Source of the DNA: Chitinophagaceae bacterium | GTDB lineage: Bacteria > Bacteroidota > Bacteroidia > Chitinophagales > Chitinophagaceae | DNA length: 64,000 nucleotides | Assembly: GCA_018335935.1 (NCBI GenBank) | Contig: JAGXRG010000013.1 | Coordinates: 1-64,000, forward strand | Direction: 5' to 3' | Shown: positions 62,248-64,000 of the stretch, piece by piece | Numbering within the stretch: position 1 is the first letter of the stretch | How the letters are laid out: each line of letters starts with the position of its first letter | Program-made: the position numbers and the translations under genes | The notes under the pieces: model-generated | Told to the model about the DNA's origin: nothing | The model's database searches: none | Seen by the model: only the letters and a program-made list of their open reading frames with translations

Positions 62248-63108
62248 ATGAAGTTATCTAAAAAGCAAAAATTATTCATTCAACTCTATAAAACAAAGTT
62301 CAAGACCATTTCTATTTTTTCAAAGCAAAAAGCTGCAGAAAGTTTATTTAAACTTTTTTGTACGCCTTATAGTGGAAAAGTAAAACGAAAAGCACCTCCA
62401 TTTTTCAAAAGAGCTAATGCATTGAATTTTGTTTATGAAGGTAATACAATTAGAGGTTGGCAATGGATTCCTAATAATTGTAATGGCAAAAAAGTTTTAG
62501 TGGCACATGGTTTTGATAGTTGTTGCTACAAATCTGAAGCTATTATACACAAGCTTTTTTTAACAGGGTTCGAAGTATTAGCATTTGATGCACTAGCACA
62601 TGGTGAAAGTGATGGAAAAACTGCAAATGTTAAACAGTATGGTGAATGTATTAAAATGATTGATGAACAATTTGGAAAATTATATGCAATTGCAGGACAT
62701 TCTTTTGGAGGTTTAGCAACTTGTTTAATAGTTGAAAAAACTTTACCACATATAGAAAAAATTGTTTTAATAGCTCCTGCAGTTGAAACTACAAGAGCAA
62801 TTGATAACTTTTTTAAATTTTTAAAAATGCCAATTGAATTAAAACCTTTTTTAGAGCATTATATTTTAGAACAATCTGGAAACAAGCCTGAATATTATTC
62901 TGTAACAAGAGCTTTAAATAATGTACCATCAAAAGTTTTGTGGGTACACGATGAAAAAGATTTTATTTGTCCAATTGAAGATTTAAAACCAACTCAAGAA
63001 AAAAATTATCCACATGTTGAATTTTATATCACATCAGGACTTGGACACAATGTTATTTACCGCAACCCCAATGTATTACAGAAAATAGCTTTTTTCTTGT
63101 ACGAATAA
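62248..63108 (+). CDS. Alpha/beta hydrolase
   Basis: A 286-residue protein with an alpha/beta hydrolase fold. The nucleophile elbow is GHSFGG (Ser152), the oxyanion strand is KKVLVAHGFDS (81-91), and an Asp in WVHDEKDFICP and a His in GLGHNVIY complete the triad. The N-terminal 55 residues are basic and amphipathic (FSKQKAAESLFKLF), similar to other Bacteroidota members that sit on the membrane surface. The substrate is unknown. No signal peptide is present. Confidence 0.9.
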   Translation: MKLSKKQKLFIQLYKTKFKTISIFSKQKAAESLFKLFCTPYSGKVKRKAPPFFKRANALNFVYEGNTIRGWQWIPNNCNGKKVLVAHGFDSCCYKSEAIIHKLFLTGFEVLAFDALAHGESDGKTANVKQYGECIKMIDEQFGKLYAIAGHSFGGLATCLIVEKTLPHIEKIVLIAPAVETTRAIDNFFKFLKMPIELKPFLEHYILEQSGNKPEYYSVTRALNNVPSKVLWVHDEKDFICPIEDLKPTQEKNYPHVEFYITSGLGHNVIYRNPNVLQKIAFFLYE

Positions 63109-63109
63109 A

Positions 63110-63418
63110 TTATCTTCTTACTCTAACCCATCTTGCAGGAACCCAACAATGGCCTCTTCTTTTTTTATACTTCCATTGCCCTGGAATATAACGATAGCCT
63201 ACTCTTGGTTCGGCCCAATAACCATTTACTAAAACGTATTTACCATTTCTCCAAACATAATCTGGTTCAATCCAAATATGACGAGGTGATGGACAAATAG
63301 GTCTTGGATCATTAACAACAACAGTTGGTCTTACATTAACATAAATCTGAGCTTGACTTACAGATGAATGGAAAGTTATAAAACTTAACAAAAAAACTGA
63401 TAACATAATTTTTTTCAT
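63110..63418 (-). CDS. Small secreted YXWGXW-type protein
   Basis: A 102-residue protein with a signal peptide (MKKIMLSVFLLSFITFHSSVSQAQ). The mature part is rich in Trp, Tyr and Arg, with HIWIEPDYVWRNGKYVLVNGYW and GYRYIPGQWKYKKRRGHCWVPARWVR. This is the imperfect repeat of the YXWGXW family of periplasmic or surface proteins. One Cys is visible in the last repeat and one near the middle. Function unknown. It is followed closely by the hydrolase gene on the other strand. Confidence 0.82.
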   Translation of the reverse strand: MKKIMLSVFLLSFITFHSSVSQAQIYVNVRPTVVVNDPRPICPSPRHIWIEPDYVWRNGKYVLVNGYWAEPRVGYRYIPGQWKYKKRRGHCWVPARWVRVRR

Positions 63419-63490
63419 AACAAGGATTTAATGCTTTATTGATATGAATAAATATTAATAGTTTAATGTAAATTAGAATTTATCATTTTT

Positions 63491-64000
63491 TTAAATTTTT
63501 CTATTTTTCCATTTATTGCTTTTCATATAAATAAATGCAGGAATCAATAGACTTCCCCAATATACCAATTCAGCCATCCAGCCTATGGTGATGCTTAAAT
63601 TAAGTTTTTCCAACACAATATATACATAGGTGCAGTAAAGAGTTATTGCTAAAAACTCTATTCTTAAAGTAATATTTGTATTGCCTGTACCAATAACAGC
63701 ATTGAGCCAAACAACAGAAAAACTCATCAGTAATAATGCCAATGTTACTACTCTTAATACTGGAATTGCTGCTGTATTAAATGCTTCAGTTTGTCCGTAA
63801 ACACTTAAATACAATTCAGGAAAAATATTAATGAGTATGCAAATTGAAATGGAAAATGTAAATGATAATTTTAAAATTTTATTGATGAGTATAAATACTT
63901 TATCCTGCAAACCCTGACCAATTACATTACTCACCATAGTATTGGTAGTAGCAGCAAAAGCCCAGGTAACACAACCAAAAACACCAAAAACATTTCGCAT
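63491..64000 (-). CDS. MATE family efflux transporter, C-terminal part
   Basis: The visible 169 or so residues are the C-terminal end, since the gene runs off the right edge. VFGVFGCVTWAFAATTNTMVSNVIGQGLQDKV, VLRVVTLALLLMSFSVVWLNAVIGTGNTNITLRIEF and the last helices (YWGSLLIPAFIYMKSNKW) fit the second half of a 12-helix MATE (NorM/DinF-like) exporter. The N-terminus and true start are not in the window. Confidence 0.85.
   Translation of the reverse strand: MRNVFGVFGCVTWAFAATTNTMVSNVIGQGLQDKVFILINKILKLSFTFSISICILINIFPELYLSVYGQTEAFNTAAIPVLRVVTLALLLMSFSVVWLNAVIGTGNTNITLRIEFLAITLYCTYVYIVLEKLNLSITIGWMAELVYWGSLLIPAFIYMKSNKWKNRKI

Overview
The window looks like a chromosomal segment of an AT-rich member of the Bacteroidota, probably Chitinophagia. 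That class-level call is an inference. The evidence is Bacteroidota-type promoters (TTTG ... TAnnTTTG), a SusC/SusD pair, a type IX secretion plug protein, a DksA-like protein that has lost its cysteines, a futalosine-pathway menaquinone gene (mqnC) and a class II ribonucleotide reductase. No rRNA or tRNA gene was recognised.

Positions 1-10,140 hold a complete-looking type II-C CRISPR-Cas locus. A 37-repeat array (1-2990, probably continuing past the left edge) is followed by cas2, cas1 and a 1523-residue cas9, all on the minus strand. A tracrRNA gene runs in the opposite direction from within the cas9 start. Both the tracrRNA anti-repeat and a terminator after the last repeat show that crRNAs are read on the plus strand, towards cas2. 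Every normal 47-nt repeat contains a full Bacteroidota promoter, so each crRNA may have its own start, as known for Neisseria and Campylobacter II-C systems. The most unusual feature is at the left end: the first four repeats are 92 nt long, because an identical 45-nt insert lies between the tracrRNA-pairing part and the promoter -7 part. A small GIY-YIG nuclease gene, bracketed by 89-bp direct repeats and many hairpin-forming tandem repeats, has split cas1 from cas2.

Positions 10,387-23,212 hold housekeeping and hypothetical genes: an uncharacterised regulator-like protein, yifB/comM, a LutB-like iron-sulfur protein, two paralogous glycine-rich membrane proteins, mqnC, a DUF1697 protein, an M13 peptidase lipoprotein, a DUF2007 protein, dnaN and pyrH. 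Positions 23,319-38,205 hold a metallo-beta-lactamase-fold hydrolase, nrdJ, ileS, the DksA-like protein with a histone-H1-like tail, the type IX plug protein, a gamma-glutamylcyclotransferase-like protein, lpxH, lspA and radA. In nrdJ and ileS, short simple repeats of the intergenic kind sit in frame inside the coding sequence.

Positions 38,610-52,700 hold a SusC/SusD pair, a family 2 glycosyltransferase, a CYTH protein, a large outer-membrane receptor, an endonuclease/exonuclease/phosphatase-family protein, mnmA, a GH3-family protein, rplU-rpmA and a 71-residue histone-H1-like protein. From 52,752 to the right edge come a GT22-like membrane glycosyltransferase, an ABC ATPase, a glmM-type mutase, a flippase-like membrane protein, a sugar nucleotidyltransferase, ppk1 and ppx for polyphosphate, a DUF2520 protein, an alpha/beta hydrolase, a small YXWGXW-type secreted protein and a MATE transporter cut by the window edge.
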